64,000 nucleotides of DNA from Polaribacter sp. WD7 (lineage in GTDB: Bacteria > Bacteroidota > Bacteroidia > Flavobacteriales > Flavobacteriaceae). Shown here one piece after another: positions 1 through 8,798 of this stretch (the first letter of the stretch is position 1; the number at the start of each line of letters is the position of its first letter). The stretch lies in assembly GCF_003335085.1 (NCBI RefSeq), contig NZ_QPEJ01000017.1, forward strand, positions 558,001 through 622,000, in the 5' to 3' direction. Under the pieces are notes generated by a model. It was not told where the DNA came from and did no database searches. It saw only the letters and a list, made by a program, of their open reading frames with translations. Made by a program: the position numbers and the translations under genes.

Positions 1-625
1 CGCCATACTTAAAATCAAGATCGATATCTCGTTTTTTTAACTCATCTGCAATAGTTTTTTTTAATTCTCTATTACTTATTCTTTGATGTATGGGTTTTAT
101 ACTCAAAAAGTCTTTAAAAACCTCTTTGAACTGACTTTTTTCTACTGCTGCCATTCTCTGTGAAACAGAAAACCTACTTTCATCTGTATCTGTAAAGTAA
201 TTGTCTACACCTTTTATATAGCTTGAACTAAAAAAATCTTTTTTACCTGAAATTCGTTTCCAAATAATTGTATCGTTGTCTAAAAAATCTGTAGGTAGTT
301 TAAAATTTTCTTCTAAAATTGTGGCTCCAAAAGTAAATTTTTGTTTTGTTGTAGTATCTATTTGTTGAAAAAGATAATTTTTAATTTGAGCATTATCTGC
401 AACTCCTTTATCTCTAATAATATTTTCAATATCTTTCTCTAAACTAGCTTCTTCTTTGTCTGCAATTCTTTGAGAAACACTACCCAAAGATTTTTGCACA
501 TCATTTTTAAACTGTTCTTGTTTACTAGCTAATGCATTATTAATCCAATACACTTGTACAGCTATAATTCCTATAAGAGAAATACTCATTAAAATAACAA
601 TGAGAATAAACATCTTCTTACCCAT
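1..625 (-). CDS. Sensor histidine kinase, N-terminal part (runs off window)
   Basis: The reading frame is open from an ATG at 625 to the window edge, giving about 208 residues. It starts MGKKMFILIVILMS and has one hydrophobic segment at about residues 4-27, followed by a long charged, coiled-coil-rich, probably periplasmic region. This is the usual N-terminus of flavobacterial HAMP-type sensor kinases found downstream of coaE. No kinase domain is visible because it lies outside the window, so the call rests on the N-terminal signature and gene neighbourhood. It lies on the same strand as coaE, separated by about 100 bp. Confidence 0.55.
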   Translation of the reverse strand, partial: MGKKMFILIVILMSISLIGIIAVQVYWINNALASKQEQFKNDVQKSLGSVSQRIADKEEASLEKDIENIIRDKGVADNAQIKNYLFQQIDTTTKQKFTFGATILEENFKLPTDFLDNDTIIWKRISGKKDFFSSSYIKGVDNYFTDTDESRFSVSQRMAAVEKSQFKEVFKDFLSIKPIHQRISNRELKKTIADELKKRDIDLDFKYG

Positions 626-728
626 GAACCAAATTTACTGCTTTCAAAATTTGATTTTAAGATTTTTAACCTAAATTAACAAATTATAGAAAAATTTAAG
701 TAACTTTTAACAAAAACGTTGAATTTAT

Positions 729-1325
729 TTAAATCAATTTACGCTTTTTTGTTAAAATATTATGGATATGATTTACTTGGTTTTTAGTTTCTATTTGAGC
801 GAAATTAGTAATTAGGTAGTTAGATTGAAGTAATTTTTTATCTTCTTTCCATTGGTTATTTATTCTGTCTAAAATTGCATTTTCAGAAATATTGTCTCTA
901 TTTTTTATCCTGGAAATTCTAGTTTTTAAATCACAATAAACACTAATTATAAAATCACAAGTATGATGGCTTTTTGTTTCAAATAAAATTGCATTTTCAT
1001 ACAAAATATATTCTTTATTTTTATGTTGATTTACAAAGTTTTTGAAATGTTTTTTTACCTCTGGATGTACAATTGCATTTAATTGTTTTAAACTTTCTGG
1101 ATTATGAAATACAATATTAGAAATATACTTTTTATTAAGAACATTGTCTTTGTATGCTTCTTTACCAAAAAATGCTTCTATTTTAGTTTTTACTTTTACT
1201 GAGGAATTTATTATGTTTTTTGCTTCTATATCTGCGTGATAAAAAGCAATGTTACCTAACTCTAAAAAAAAATTTACTACTGTACTCTTTCCACTGCCAA
1301 TTCCTCCAGTTACACCAACTATCAT
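729..1325 (-). CDS. coaE: Dephospho-CoA kinase
   Basis: Catalyses the last step of coenzyme A synthesis, ATP-dependent phosphorylation of the 3'-hydroxyl of dephospho-CoA, in the cytoplasm. The protein opens with the P-loop GVTGGIGSGKST (residues 4-15), followed by the HADIEAK segment where the family has its catalytic aspartate and substrate-binding residues. At 198 residues it has normal family length. The start lies one base after the stop of the YbbR gene, so the two are very likely co-transcribed and translationally coupled. Confidence 0.95.
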   Translation of the reverse strand: MIVGVTGGIGSGKSTVVNFFLELGNIAFYHADIEAKNIINSSVKVKTKIEAFFGKEAYKDNVLNKKYISNIVFHNPESLKQLNAIVHPEVKKHFKNFVNQHKNKEYILYENAILFETKSHHTCDFIISVYCDLKTRISRIKNRDNISENAILDRINNQWKEDKKLLQSNYLITNFAQIETKNQVNHIHNILTKKRKLI

Positions 1326-1326
1326 A

Positions 1327-2265
1327 TTATTTCTGAATTAAATAATCAATTTTACTAGGAACAAATTTAATACTTTTTACAAATGAAGGCTTTCTTACAA
1401 TTTTTGGCACTAAATAATTTAAATTATTAGTTAAAGATATGTTGTAATCACATTCAACTTTAAATGAGTCTTCGTTTACTTTATTAAAATCTGATAGAGA
1501 AACTATAAAAGTTAAACTTATGGATTTTACTAAGGTTGTAATGTTAAAATCTTTGGGTACATTAATTATTTCAAAATCTACATTTATAGTACCTTCTGTA
1601 AACTTTTCTACTTTACCCTTTAGGGTAACAATTTCTGTTTCAAACCGCAAATTAGATAGCTTTTTGGGTTTTGCTATATGTATTTCTTTTGAAAAATTTT
1701 CTTTAACATTAGATAACTCAAAGGGTTCTAACTGAATTTCTTGCAATTGTTCTATTTGATTTTTTGGACCAGAAACTAAAATACTATCTGGAGAAATTGC
1801 AATTGCCTCAGACAAATCATACCCTATATGGTAATTAATTTTATAATTGGGTACCACTACTAATTTTTTACTTTGTAAACTACCCAAACTTAAAAATAAA
1901 GTATCTATTTCTATTTGCTGAAGGGTAACACCATCTGCAAGTTGATTTTTTATTTTTGAGAAATAATTTCTAGTTAAGACGTAATAAGTATTCGTGTTTT
2001 TTTTTGAAAGTGTATTAAGTTCTATATCTATTACCTTTTTTCTTAAGTTTAACATACTTATCTTAAAACCAGATGCTTTAACAGTAATTTCAATTGTTTT
2101 TTTGGGTTGTTTTTGTAACAACAAGTTCTGAGGGATATTAATATACGCTATAGGCACCTCTGTCGTTGTTACATATTCTTTAGACATTGTAATTAATACC
2201 CAAATAAGCATAGAAACAAACAAGAATCCTATGAAACTTTTTGAAATTTTTCTCCTTTTTTTCAA
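1327..2265 (-). CDS. YbbR-domain (CdaR-like) membrane-anchored protein
   Basis: A 312-residue protein with a short basic N-terminus (MKKRRKISKS), one membrane anchor at about residues 12-28, and an extracytoplasmic part made of YbbR-like beta repeats. Segments of the type ISPDSILVSGPKNQIEQL are typical of these repeats. In Firmicutes YbbR/CdaR regulates a diadenylate cyclase. In Bacteroidota the same domain sits in this conserved yajC-ybbR-coaE order, with no experimentally settled role known to me. It is separated from yajC by a terminator-like hairpin, so it may have its own promoter. Confidence 0.8.
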   Translation of the reverse strand: MKKRRKISKSFIGFLFVSMLIWVLITMSKEYVTTTEVPIAYINIPQNLLLQKQPKKTIEITVKASGFKISMLNLRKKVIDIELNTLSKKNTNTYYVLTRNYFSKIKNQLADGVTLQQIEIDTLFLSLGSLQSKKLVVVPNYKINYHIGYDLSEAIAISPDSILVSGPKNQIEQLQEIQLEPFELSNVKENFSKEIHIAKPKKLSNLRFETEIVTLKGKVEKFTEGTINVDFEIINVPKDFNITTLVKSISLTFIVSLSDFNKVNEDSFKVECDYNISLTNNLNYLVPKIVRKPSFVKSIKFVPSKIDYLIQK

Positions 2266-2310
2266 ATTGATAAACTTATTTGTTGCAAGCTACATAAAAA
2301 TGACACAAAA

Positions 2311-2348
2311 AAAAAGTGAGTTTTTTTACTATAAAAACTCACTTTTTT
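2311..2348 (-). terminator. Rho-independent terminator between yajC and ybbR
   Basis: The arms AAGTGAG/CTCACTT flank a T/A-rich loop and are bordered by A-runs on the left and T-runs on the right, so it could work on both strands. On the minus strand it lies just after the yajC stop and before the YbbR gene. Confidence 0.75.
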
Positions 2349-2365
2349 AAATTGTAAAATTTATT

Positions 2366-2686
2366 TTATTTTTTTACTGGGTTAGATTGCTTTTTACTAA
2401 GCTCCATAGAAATCGCAGAGCGTTCAAATCTAATTTTACCAGCACCTGTTTCTACAGTAACTGTATTGTCAGAAGAATTAATTTCTGCTATTTTACCATG
2501 AATCCCACTAGATGTTACCACTTTTGTTCCTTTCTTTATCTCTGCTTGAAATGCTTTTTCTTTCTTTTGACGGCTCATTTGTGGTCTTATCATAAAAAAG
2601 TAAAAAACGGCTATTATTGCCAAGAAAGGTAACATACTCATTAAACTTCCTGCTGCTTCTTGTAAAGCGATAATTGTAAAATTCAT
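2366..2686 (-). CDS. yajC: Preprotein translocase accessory subunit YajC
   Basis: A 106-residue single-pass inner-membrane protein that associates with SecDF. The hydrophobic segment at about residues 18-34 ends in the family motif FYFFMIRPQ. It is followed by the conserved region KGTKVVTSSGIHGKI and the usual small beta domain. It lies 5 bp after the DUF1573 lipoprotein gene and is the last gene of the nusB-DUF1573-yajC unit before a terminator hairpin. Confidence 0.95.
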   Translation of the reverse strand: MNFTIIALQEAAGSLMSMLPFLAIIAVFYFFMIRPQMSRQKKEKAFQAEIKKGTKVVTSSGIHGKIAEINSSDNTVTVETGAGKIRFERSAISMELSKKQSNPVKK

Positions 2687-2691
2687 TATAC

Positions 2692-3159
2692 TTATGATTT
2701 TTGTTTTGGTGTTACAGAACCTTTTAAGGTTAATACTTCTCTACCCGATTCTGTGTTTGTTGTTAATGTTACTGTTTTTTGTTGTCTATTTGGTTTACCT
2801 GAAGTATTAAATTTAACCTTTATTTCTCCTGTTTCTCCTGGTTTAATAGGGGCTTTTGGCCACTCTGGAACTGTACATCCACAAGACCCTTGTGCATTTG
2901 TAATTACTAAATCTGTTTTACCTGAATTTGTTATCGTAAAAGATGTTTTTACTATATCTCCTTCATTAACAGTTCCAAAATCATATGTTTTTTTATCAAA
3001 AGTAATGGAAGCTGTTCCTTTTTTAATCTCTGCATCTCTATTTACTGCTTGATCTAAGTTTTCTTTGTTTATTTTTTTTGCCGCATCAGCCCCATCTTTA
3101 CATGCTGTAAAAAAAGATACCATAGTTATTGCCAATACTAAAAGTGTTATTTTTTTCAT
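2692..3159 (-). CDS. DUF1573-domain lipoprotein
   Basis: A 155-residue protein with a lipoprotein signal peptide (MKKITLLVLAITMVSFFTAC, lipid-modified Cys at residue 20). The remainder is one DUF1573 Ig-like domain containing the diagnostic stretch KTDLVITNAQGSCGCTVPEW. It is very common in Bacteroidota between nusB and yajC. The function is unknown, and a periplasmic or outer-membrane-facing location is inferred from the signal. Confidence 0.9.
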   Translation of the reverse strand: MKKITLLVLAITMVSFFTACKDGADAAKKINKENLDQAVNRDAEIKKGTASITFDKKTYDFGTVNEGDIVKTSFTITNSGKTDLVITNAQGSCGCTVPEWPKAPIKPGETGEIKVKFNTSGKPNRQQKTVTLTTNTESGREVLTLKGSVTPKQKS

Positions 3160-3215
3160 CTTAAATATTAATTAATTTGCGTAAAAATAGTAAATTATAG
3201 AACGATATCCATATT

Positions 3216-4154
3216 TTACAATAAACCTCTACCAATTTTAACGATTCTTTTATTTTTTAGAAAGTCTTTAGAAATTTTATCTAAAACTCCATTTATAAAG
3301 TAGCTACTTTTTTCTGTAGAGTAATCTTTAGAAATCTCTATATATTCATTAATAGTAACCCTTGTAGGTATTGAAGGAAAATGCACAAACTCAGTAAGAG
3401 ACATTTTAATCAAAATCATGTCTATTTCGGCAATTCTATCACTTTCCCAATTTGGAGTTTTTTCCTCAATATCTGCCTCAAATTCTTTGTGTTTTAAAAC
3501 TGTTTTTCTAAATAGATTAGCCACAAAATCTTCATCATCTTTGTCTTTATACAATGTACCCAACATAAAGGTTTTGTTCTCTTTACATTTACTAAGAGAC
3601 TTAACAACCCAAGTATTCACAAAAGGAATATCATCTACCCAAGATATCATCTTGTCTTCATAATATTCTGCTAGTTTTTCATTTGGTGCAATAATTTCTT
3701 TAAAAAAATCTATAACAAAGGCTTTATCTACTTTAAAAGAATCCTCTACAGTATCTAAATATTTTTTATATAAATTATTTTTTTGTAATTCATCAAAAAT
3801 AATTTTTACATACTCATCATCAAGTTCCCAATTTTTTAAACTGTTAACTTCCATATAACTTTCTACGCTAACACTTTCTGATATAGAGTTTATAATTTTG
3901 TTATCTATAAATTTTGTATTAGGTGCTAAATCCTCTTTTGTAGCTAATATTTTCTTTTTAGAAAGTGCAATTTTTTTAGCTGCAAGTTTTTGAACTTCTA
4001 CTAAAAGTAAAAGATTTAGAACATATAAATCAAACATTTTTAAAATACTATGTTTTAAGAATTTTTCTTCCCTAATAATATCATCATTATGAGACTGTAA
4101 CATAGCGTACACAGATTGCATTACTTTAACTCGAATATGTCTTCTGTTAATCAT
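3216..4154 (-). CDS. nusB: Transcription antitermination factor NusB
   Basis: NusB with S10 forms the rRNA antitermination complex. The protein has 312 residues, about twice the length of proteobacterial NusB. Bacteroidota NusB carries a long N-terminal extension, seen here as the first ~170 residues. The canonical domain is C-terminal, with TRVTINEYIEISKDYSTEKSS followed by the helix FINGVLDKISKDF. The N-terminal MINRRHIRVKVMQSVYAM is also typical. Confidence 0.9.
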   Translation of the reverse strand: MINRRHIRVKVMQSVYAMLQSHNDDIIREEKFLKHSILKMFDLYVLNLLLLVEVQKLAAKKIALSKKKILATKEDLAPNTKFIDNKIINSISESVSVESYMEVNSLKNWELDDEYVKIIFDELQKNNLYKKYLDTVEDSFKVDKAFVIDFFKEIIAPNEKLAEYYEDKMISWVDDIPFVNTWVVKSLSKCKENKTFMLGTLYKDKDDEDFVANLFRKTVLKHKEFEADIEEKTPNWESDRIAEIDMILIKMSLTEFVHFPSIPTRVTINEYIEISKDYSTEKSSYFINGVLDKISKDFLKNKRIVKIGRGLL

Positions 4155-4183
4155 TTTCTAAAGAACTGGTATAAATATGGGTG

Positions 4184-4191
4184 CAAAAGTA
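4184..4191 (-). promoter_or_regulatory. Bacteroidetes -7 box upstream of nusB
   Basis: Read on the minus strand this is TACTTTTG, an exact match to TAnnTTTG, 30 bp before the nusB start codon. No clear TTG -33 element was seen at the expected distance, so this is a moderate call. Confidence 0.45.
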
Positions 4192-4299
4192 GTGTTATTT
4201 TATTTTTAATTTGAATCCTTTTTAATTCTTTTTTAAGAAAAAGTTTAGTGGTTAATCTTGTATCTTCGTACTTCTATTTTAGATAATTAATTTACCCTT

Positions 4300-6054
4300 T
4301 TGAAAGAATTAAAATATATAAATAAGTACTTCTCAAAATACAAATGGCGTATACTTATAGGTCTTGTTATTACCATTTTAGCTAAACTTTTGGCATTAAA
4401 AGTACCTCAAATTGTTGGAGATTCTTTAAATGTTGTAGAAGACTATCAAAAAGGCATACTTACAGATTATGATGCTGTTACACATCAACTCTTAATCAAT
4501 GTACTTATAATTATTGGAGTTGCATTGCTCTCTGGTTTTTTTACGTTTTTAATGAGACAAACAATTATTGTAACTTCTAGATTGATTGAATTTGATTTAA
4601 AAAATGAAATTTATCAGCAATACCAAAGACTATCACTTAATTTTTACAAGAAAAACAGAACAGGAGATTTGATGAATAGAATTTCTGAAGATGTCTCTAA
4701 AGTAAGAATGTATGCAGGACCTGCAATTATGTATAGCATGAACATGATTGTTTTGTTTGCTGTTGGTTTTACACAAATGATAAGCATAGATGTAACATTA
4801 ACAATGTATACATTGATTCCTTTCCCTTTACTATCTATATCTATTTTTATACTTAGTAAGGTTATACATAAAAGAAGTACTGTAGTACAACAATATTTAT
4901 CTACTCTAACCACTTTTAACCAAGAATTTATTTCAGGTATAAGCGTGGTAAAATCTTACGGTATAGAAAAGAGTATTATTCAAGATTTTGATGACATTGC
5001 AGATGAAAGCAAAGAGAAAAACATTCACTTACATAAAGCAAACGCATTGTTTTTTCCGTTAATGGTTTTGTTGATAGGAATTAGCAATATCTTGGTAATT
5101 TACGTGGGTGGAAAACAATATATTGATGGAGAAATACAGATAGGTACTATTATAGAGTTTATGTTGTATGTTAATATTTTAACATGGCCTGTTGCAGTTG
5201 TAGGTTGGGTAACTTCTATGATTCAACAAGCAGAGGCTTCTCAACTTAGAATTAATGAGTTTTTAAAACAAGTACCCGAAATTCAAAATAACAATACATC
5301 AACTACAGAATTAGAAGGAAAAGTAGAGTTTAAAAATGTTACATTTACTTATGATGACACTAATATTACGGCTTTAAAAAATATTAGTTTTGTTGTAAAA
5401 TCAGGAGAAACACTAGCTATTTTAGGAAAAACAGGATCAGGAAAATCTACTGTTATAGAGCTCATTTCTAGATTATATGATACTGATAATGGTTCTATTT
5501 TTTTAGATGATAAACCAATTAAGAATGCTAATTTAGATGACGTTAGAAACCAAATAGGGTTTGTACCACAAGACCCTTTCTTATTTTCTGAAAGTATAGA
5601 AGACAATATTAAATTTGGTAAAGATGATGCTACAGAAGAAGAAATTATTACTGCAGCAAAAAATGCTGATGTACATAAAAATATTGTAGATTTTCCTAAT
5701 GGTTATAAAACCGTTTTAGGAGAGCGTGGGGTAACACTTTCTGGAGGACAAAAACAACGTGTTTCTATTGCAAGAGCAATTATTAAAAAACCTAAAATCT
5801 TGATTTTTGACGATTGTTTATCTGCCGTAGATACAGAAACAGAAGAGAAAATACTATCGAATTTAGAACGAATTTCAAAAAACATTACTACTTTTATAAT
5901 TAGCCATAGAGTTTCTTCTGCTAAAAACGCAGATAAAATCATAGTATTAGATAATGGTAAAATTACTCAACAAGGAACTCATAATCAACTAATAACAGAA
6001 GAAGGATACTACAAGGAACTTTACAATCAACAACTTTTAGAAAAAGAATTTTAA
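4300..6054 (+). CDS. ABC exporter half-transporter (membrane and ATPase domains fused)
   Basis: 584 residues, starting at TTG (4300). The N-terminal ~320 residues form a six-helix type IV exporter membrane domain. The nucleotide-binding domain follows, with Walker A GKTGSGKST, Q-loop FVPQDPFLF, signature LSGGQKQR and Walker B ILIFDDCLSAVD. The residue after the Walker B aspartate is Asp instead of the catalytic Glu, as in the MdlA/YheI-type group whose members often act with a canonical partner. No second exporter gene is adjacent. Substrate unknown; lipid or drug export is possible. Confidence 0.85.
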   Translation: MKELKYINKYFSKYKWRILIGLVITILAKLLALKVPQIVGDSLNVVEDYQKGILTDYDAVTHQLLINVLIIIGVALLSGFFTFLMRQTIIVTSRLIEFDLKNEIYQQYQRLSLNFYKKNRTGDLMNRISEDVSKVRMYAGPAIMYSMNMIVLFAVGFTQMISIDVTLTMYTLIPFPLLSISIFILSKVIHKRSTVVQQYLSTLTTFNQEFISGISVVKSYGIEKSIIQDFDDIADESKEKNIHLHKANALFFPLMVLLIGISNILVIYVGGKQYIDGEIQIGTIIEFMLYVNILTWPVAVVGWVTSMIQQAEASQLRINEFLKQVPEIQNNNTSTTELEGKVEFKNVTFTYDDTNITALKNISFVVKSGETLAILGKTGSGKSTVIELISRLYDTDNGSIFLDDKPIKNANLDDVRNQIGFVPQDPFLFSESIEDNIKFGKDDATEEEIITAAKNADVHKNIVDFPNGYKTVLGERGVTLSGGQKQRVSIARAIIKKPKILIFDDCLSAVDTETEEKILSNLERISKNITTFIISHRVSSAKNADKIIVLDNGKITQQGTHNQLITEEGYYKELYNQQLLEKEF

Positions 6055-6132
6055 TCTTTAACATTGCTAGATAAAATATTTTGTTAGATTTGTTTTAGAT
6101 AACAAACATTATATAATAACTATTTTAAGATT

Positions 6133-6492
6133 ATGGCAGAGAGAGTTGAACAGGAAGAAATTTTTTCTCAAGTATTAAGAGCAGGTAGAAGAACTTATTT
6201 TTTCGATGTTAGAGCAACAAAAGCAGACGATTACTACTTAACAATTACAGAAAGTAAAAAATTTACTCATGATGATGGAACTTTTCATTATCAAAAACAT
6301 AAAATTTATTTATATAAAGAAGATTTTTCTGACTTTAAAGAAATGCTAACAAAAGCAACAGATTACATCATTAATGAGAAAGGAAATGAAGTAATTAGTG
6401 AGCGTCATCAAAAAGATTTTAAAAAGGAAGAAACAAATGAAGAAACAAGTTCTGCACAGAATTTTACAGATGTTTCTTTTGACGATATCTAA
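6133..6492 (+). CDS. DUF3276 (PUR-alpha-like) protein
   Basis: 119 residues. The core, about residues 8-80, contains SQVLRAGRRTYFFDVRATK and a second half-repeat (FHYQKHKIYLYKEDF). This matches the DUF3276/PUR-like family, which binds nucleic acid and is nearly universal in Bacteroidota. The C-terminal ~40 residues are acidic and low in complexity. Cytoplasmic; exact cellular role unknown. A terminator hairpin lies about 90 bp downstream. Confidence 0.85.
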   Translation: MAERVEQEEIFSQVLRAGRRTYFFDVRATKADDYYLTITESKKFTHDDGTFHYQKHKIYLYKEDFSDFKEMLTKATDYIINEKGNEVISERHQKDFKKEETNEETSSAQNFTDVSFDDI

Positions 6493-6530
6493 AAGTTAAA
6501 ATTTTTATATTAAATTTTATGAAAAACACC

Positions 6531-6550
6531 ATTTATCTTTAAAGATAAAT
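6531..6550. repeat. Perfect 20-bp palindrome
   Basis: The sequence is ATTTATCTTT followed by its exact reverse complement, in the 3' untranslated region of the DUF3276 gene. It could be an operator or an RNA hairpin, and nothing else supports either. Confidence 0.4.
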
Positions 6551-6583
6551 AGTTTAATTCAAATTCAATTTACATCTACAACT

Positions 6584-6612
6584 AACCGTAAGATTTACTT
6601 ACGGTTTTTTTT
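6584..6612 (+). terminator. Rho-independent terminator after DUF3276 gene
   Basis: The stem ACCGTAAG/CTTACGGT is followed by eight T residues. It ends plus-strand transcription before the convergent menF gene. Confidence 0.85.
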
Positions 6613-6620
6613 ATAAATAA

Positions 6621-7682
6621 TCATAGTACTGTTTTCATAGTTTTGCTTTTGGAAACTGTCTCTGTCCATTCTTTAAAAGCATTACTATCCTTAGTTATTC
6701 CTCCACCCACGTAAAGCGAAGCCATTTTACCATCAATACGCATGCACCTTAAATTTACGTAAAGTTTCGATAGCTTACTTTTATCAAGATTTGACTCTAA
6801 GTTTAATTCACCCAAAAAACCTGTATAAAAGTCGCGTTTATAAGGTTCGTTTTCTGTTATAAATACAAATGCTTCTTTTCTAGGCAATCCACAAACTGCT
6901 GGTGTAGGATGCAATGCTCTTATTAATTGTTTTAAATCAGAATTACTTTTTACCTCTCCTTCTACTTTCGTCTTTAAATGTAATAAACTACCCGCTTGTA
7001 CAGTTTCCTTTTGATTTACTTTTAATGATGTTGTTATAGGTTTTAGTTGATTGACAATAAAATCGGTTACCAATTGCTGCTCTTCTAGTTCTTTTGCCCC
7101 CCAAGCTACAGCTGTGTTTTCTTGTAAAAGTTGGGTACCTGCCAAAGACATTGTTTTAAAACGCTGATTAGAAATATGCAATAATGTTTCTGGTGTTGCC
7201 CCAAACCATAATCCTATTTTAGGGTGGTACCAAACATATACAAACGCTGCTTTATATTGCTTTAAAAGTTTTTTAAAAAGAAGCAATACATCAAAATCTT
7301 TTAATAAAATCAGTTCTTTTCTAGAAATTACTATTTTTTGTAAAGAGGAGTTTTTTATCTTTAAAATTGTTTTATCTACTAAATTTATATGTGCTTCTTT
7401 TTCAGATTCATCATCTGTATACCTATTAAAAAACTCAAAATTATCCAGACGTTCTATTTTTTCTTGCAGAAAATCAGCTTTATCTACAGGAAACAAAACA
7501 GTATTTTCTTCTGCATCAAAAGGAGAAAATACAAATCCGCTTTCGGTAAAATCAGACGTAAAAAAAAGCGTCTCTTCCTTCATAAAAAAAGAAGATATTG
7601 TTGTTGATTCTGGCTCGCTATAACTTACAAAAGGTTTCTTGTTTTTGTAAGCAGTTTCTATTTTCTTAAAAGTTGTATTCAA
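6621..7682 (-). CDS. menF: Isochorismate synthase (chorismate-binding enzyme)
   Basis: Converts chorismate to isochorismate, the first committed step of menaquinone synthesis. At 353 residues it has the compact length usual in Bacteroidota. The chorismate-binding signature runs through the C-terminal half: KIVISRKELI, PTPAVCGLPRKEA, RDFYTGFLGE and the terminal SLYVGGGITKDS. It lies 13 bp downstream of a hotdog thioesterase that is probably the later pathway enzyme MenI. EntC/DhbC (siderophore) is possible, but the neighbour favours menaquinone. Confidence 0.85.
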   Translation of the reverse strand: MNTTFKKIETAYKNKKPFVSYSEPESTTISSFFMKEETLFFTSDFTESGFVFSPFDAEENTVLFPVDKADFLQEKIERLDNFEFFNRYTDDESEKEAHINLVDKTILKIKNSSLQKIVISRKELILLKDFDVLLLFKKLLKQYKAAFVYVWYHPKIGLWFGATPETLLHISNQRFKTMSLAGTQLLQENTAVAWGAKELEEQQLVTDFIVNQLKPITTSLKVNQKETVQAGSLLHLKTKVEGEVKSNSDLKQLIRALHPTPAVCGLPRKEAFVFITENEPYKRDFYTGFLGELNLESNLDKSKLSKLYVNLRCMRIDGKMASLYVGGGITKDSNAFKEWTETVSKSKTMKTVL

Positions 7683-7695
7683 TATAAAAAAGCAA

Positions 7696-8112
7696 TTATT
7701 GTTTATCTAAAACAATGTTGGTAAGTTTACATATAGAAATTAAATTATTCTCTTCATCTAAAATTTTAATTTCCCACAAATGCGTTGTTCTTCCTTTATG
7801 TATTGGCTTTGCAATACCAAATACAAAACCTTCTTTTTTGCTTTTTATATGACTGATACTAAGCTCTATCCCTTTTACAATTTTTGTTTTAGCATTTATA
7901 AAAAGTACAGAAGCACAACTACCTACTGTTTCTGCTAGAGCAGCTGTTGCACCACCATGTAAAATACCGTAAGGCTGATATACTTTACTATTAACAGGCA
8001 TTTTGGCGATTACAAAATCTTCACCTACATCTACAAACTCTATTTCTAACGTTTCCATTAGAGTATTTTTATTAAGATTATTTAGAGTTGCAAGTGTTTT
8101 TATTTTATCCAT
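7696..8112 (-). CDS. Hotdog-fold thioesterase, probably DHNA-CoA hydrolase
   Basis: About 138 residues of the PaaI/YbgC hotdog type, with the active-site region YGILHGGATAALAETVGSCA. The open frame extends upstream to 8142, but the ATG at 8112 (MDKIKTLATLNN) gives the normal family N-terminus. It also avoids overlap with the divergent gene at 8185. Pairing with menF suggests hydrolysis of 1,4-dihydroxy-2-naphthoyl-CoA in menaquinone synthesis. That substrate is inferred from context, since the fold alone does not fix it. Confidence 0.75.
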   Translation of the reverse strand: MDKIKTLATLNNLNKNTLMETLEIEFVDVGEDFVIAKMPVNSKVYQPYGILHGGATAALAETVGSCASVLFINAKTKIVKGIELSISHIKSKKEGFVFGIAKPIHKGRTTHLWEIKILDEENNLISICKLTNIVLDKQ

Positions 8113-8184
8113 CAACAATTGTTTAGATATGTAAAAATACATATAAAAAATTGTATTTTTGTTGTAGAAAAGTTAAACCACTTT

Positions 8185-8676
8185 ATGTACAAAATACGTG
8201 TAATTTTAGATACAAAAGAAGATGTAATTAGAACTATTTTAGTTGAAAATAGTCTTAATTTAGAAGAATTGCATTTTACAATTGCAAAATCATTTGGTTT
8301 TGAAGGGCAAGAAATGGCTTCTTTTTATAGAACTGATGATGAATGGAATCAAGGCGAAGAAATTCCGTTGTTTAACATGGCAGAAGCAGGAGAAGGAATT
8401 GCTATGCAAACATGTATTTTAGAAGAAACTTTGCCTATAGAAAATAGCAAGCTAATTTATGTTTATGACTTTTTAAACATGTGGACTTTTTATGTTGATG
8501 TTATAGAAATCTCTTCTCAAACTAGAGATGATTTACCAAAAACCATTTTAAATGTAGGTAATCTACCAAAAGAGGCTCCTGATAAAGAATTTAAAGCAGA
8601 AAATTTTGGTGATCAAGAAGATATAGATGATGAATTTGGTCATTTTGATGACGATTTTGATTTTAACGAGTATTAA
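8185..8676 (+). CDS. Plasmid pRiA4b ORF-3-like domain protein
   Basis: 163 residues from the ATG at 8185 (MYKIRVILDTKEDV). The frame is open further upstream to 8119, but the first ~22 residues there look like leader sequence. The pattern LEELHFTIAKSFGF, followed by YVYDFLNMWTFYVDV, matches the pRiA4b ORF-3-like domain. The C-terminus is an acidic tail rich in Asp. Function unknown, though the family is common as a single chromosomal gene in Flavobacteria. Confidence 0.7.
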   Translation: MYKIRVILDTKEDVIRTILVENSLNLEELHFTIAKSFGFEGQEMASFYRTDDEWNQGEEIPLFNMAEAGEGIAMQTCILEETLPIENSKLIYVYDFLNMWTFYVDVIEISSQTRDDLPKTILNVGNLPKEAPDKEFKAENFGDQEDIDDEFGHFDDDFDFNEY

Positions 8677-8798
8677 TATTTAGAAGTCTATCAGAACATT
8701 TATTTAGATAAAGAGCTTTCTTAAAAAACAATCTACTTTTTTGGTAACAAAATTGTAAATTAGTCGTCATACACTCATAACCGACTAAATTTATTTCT

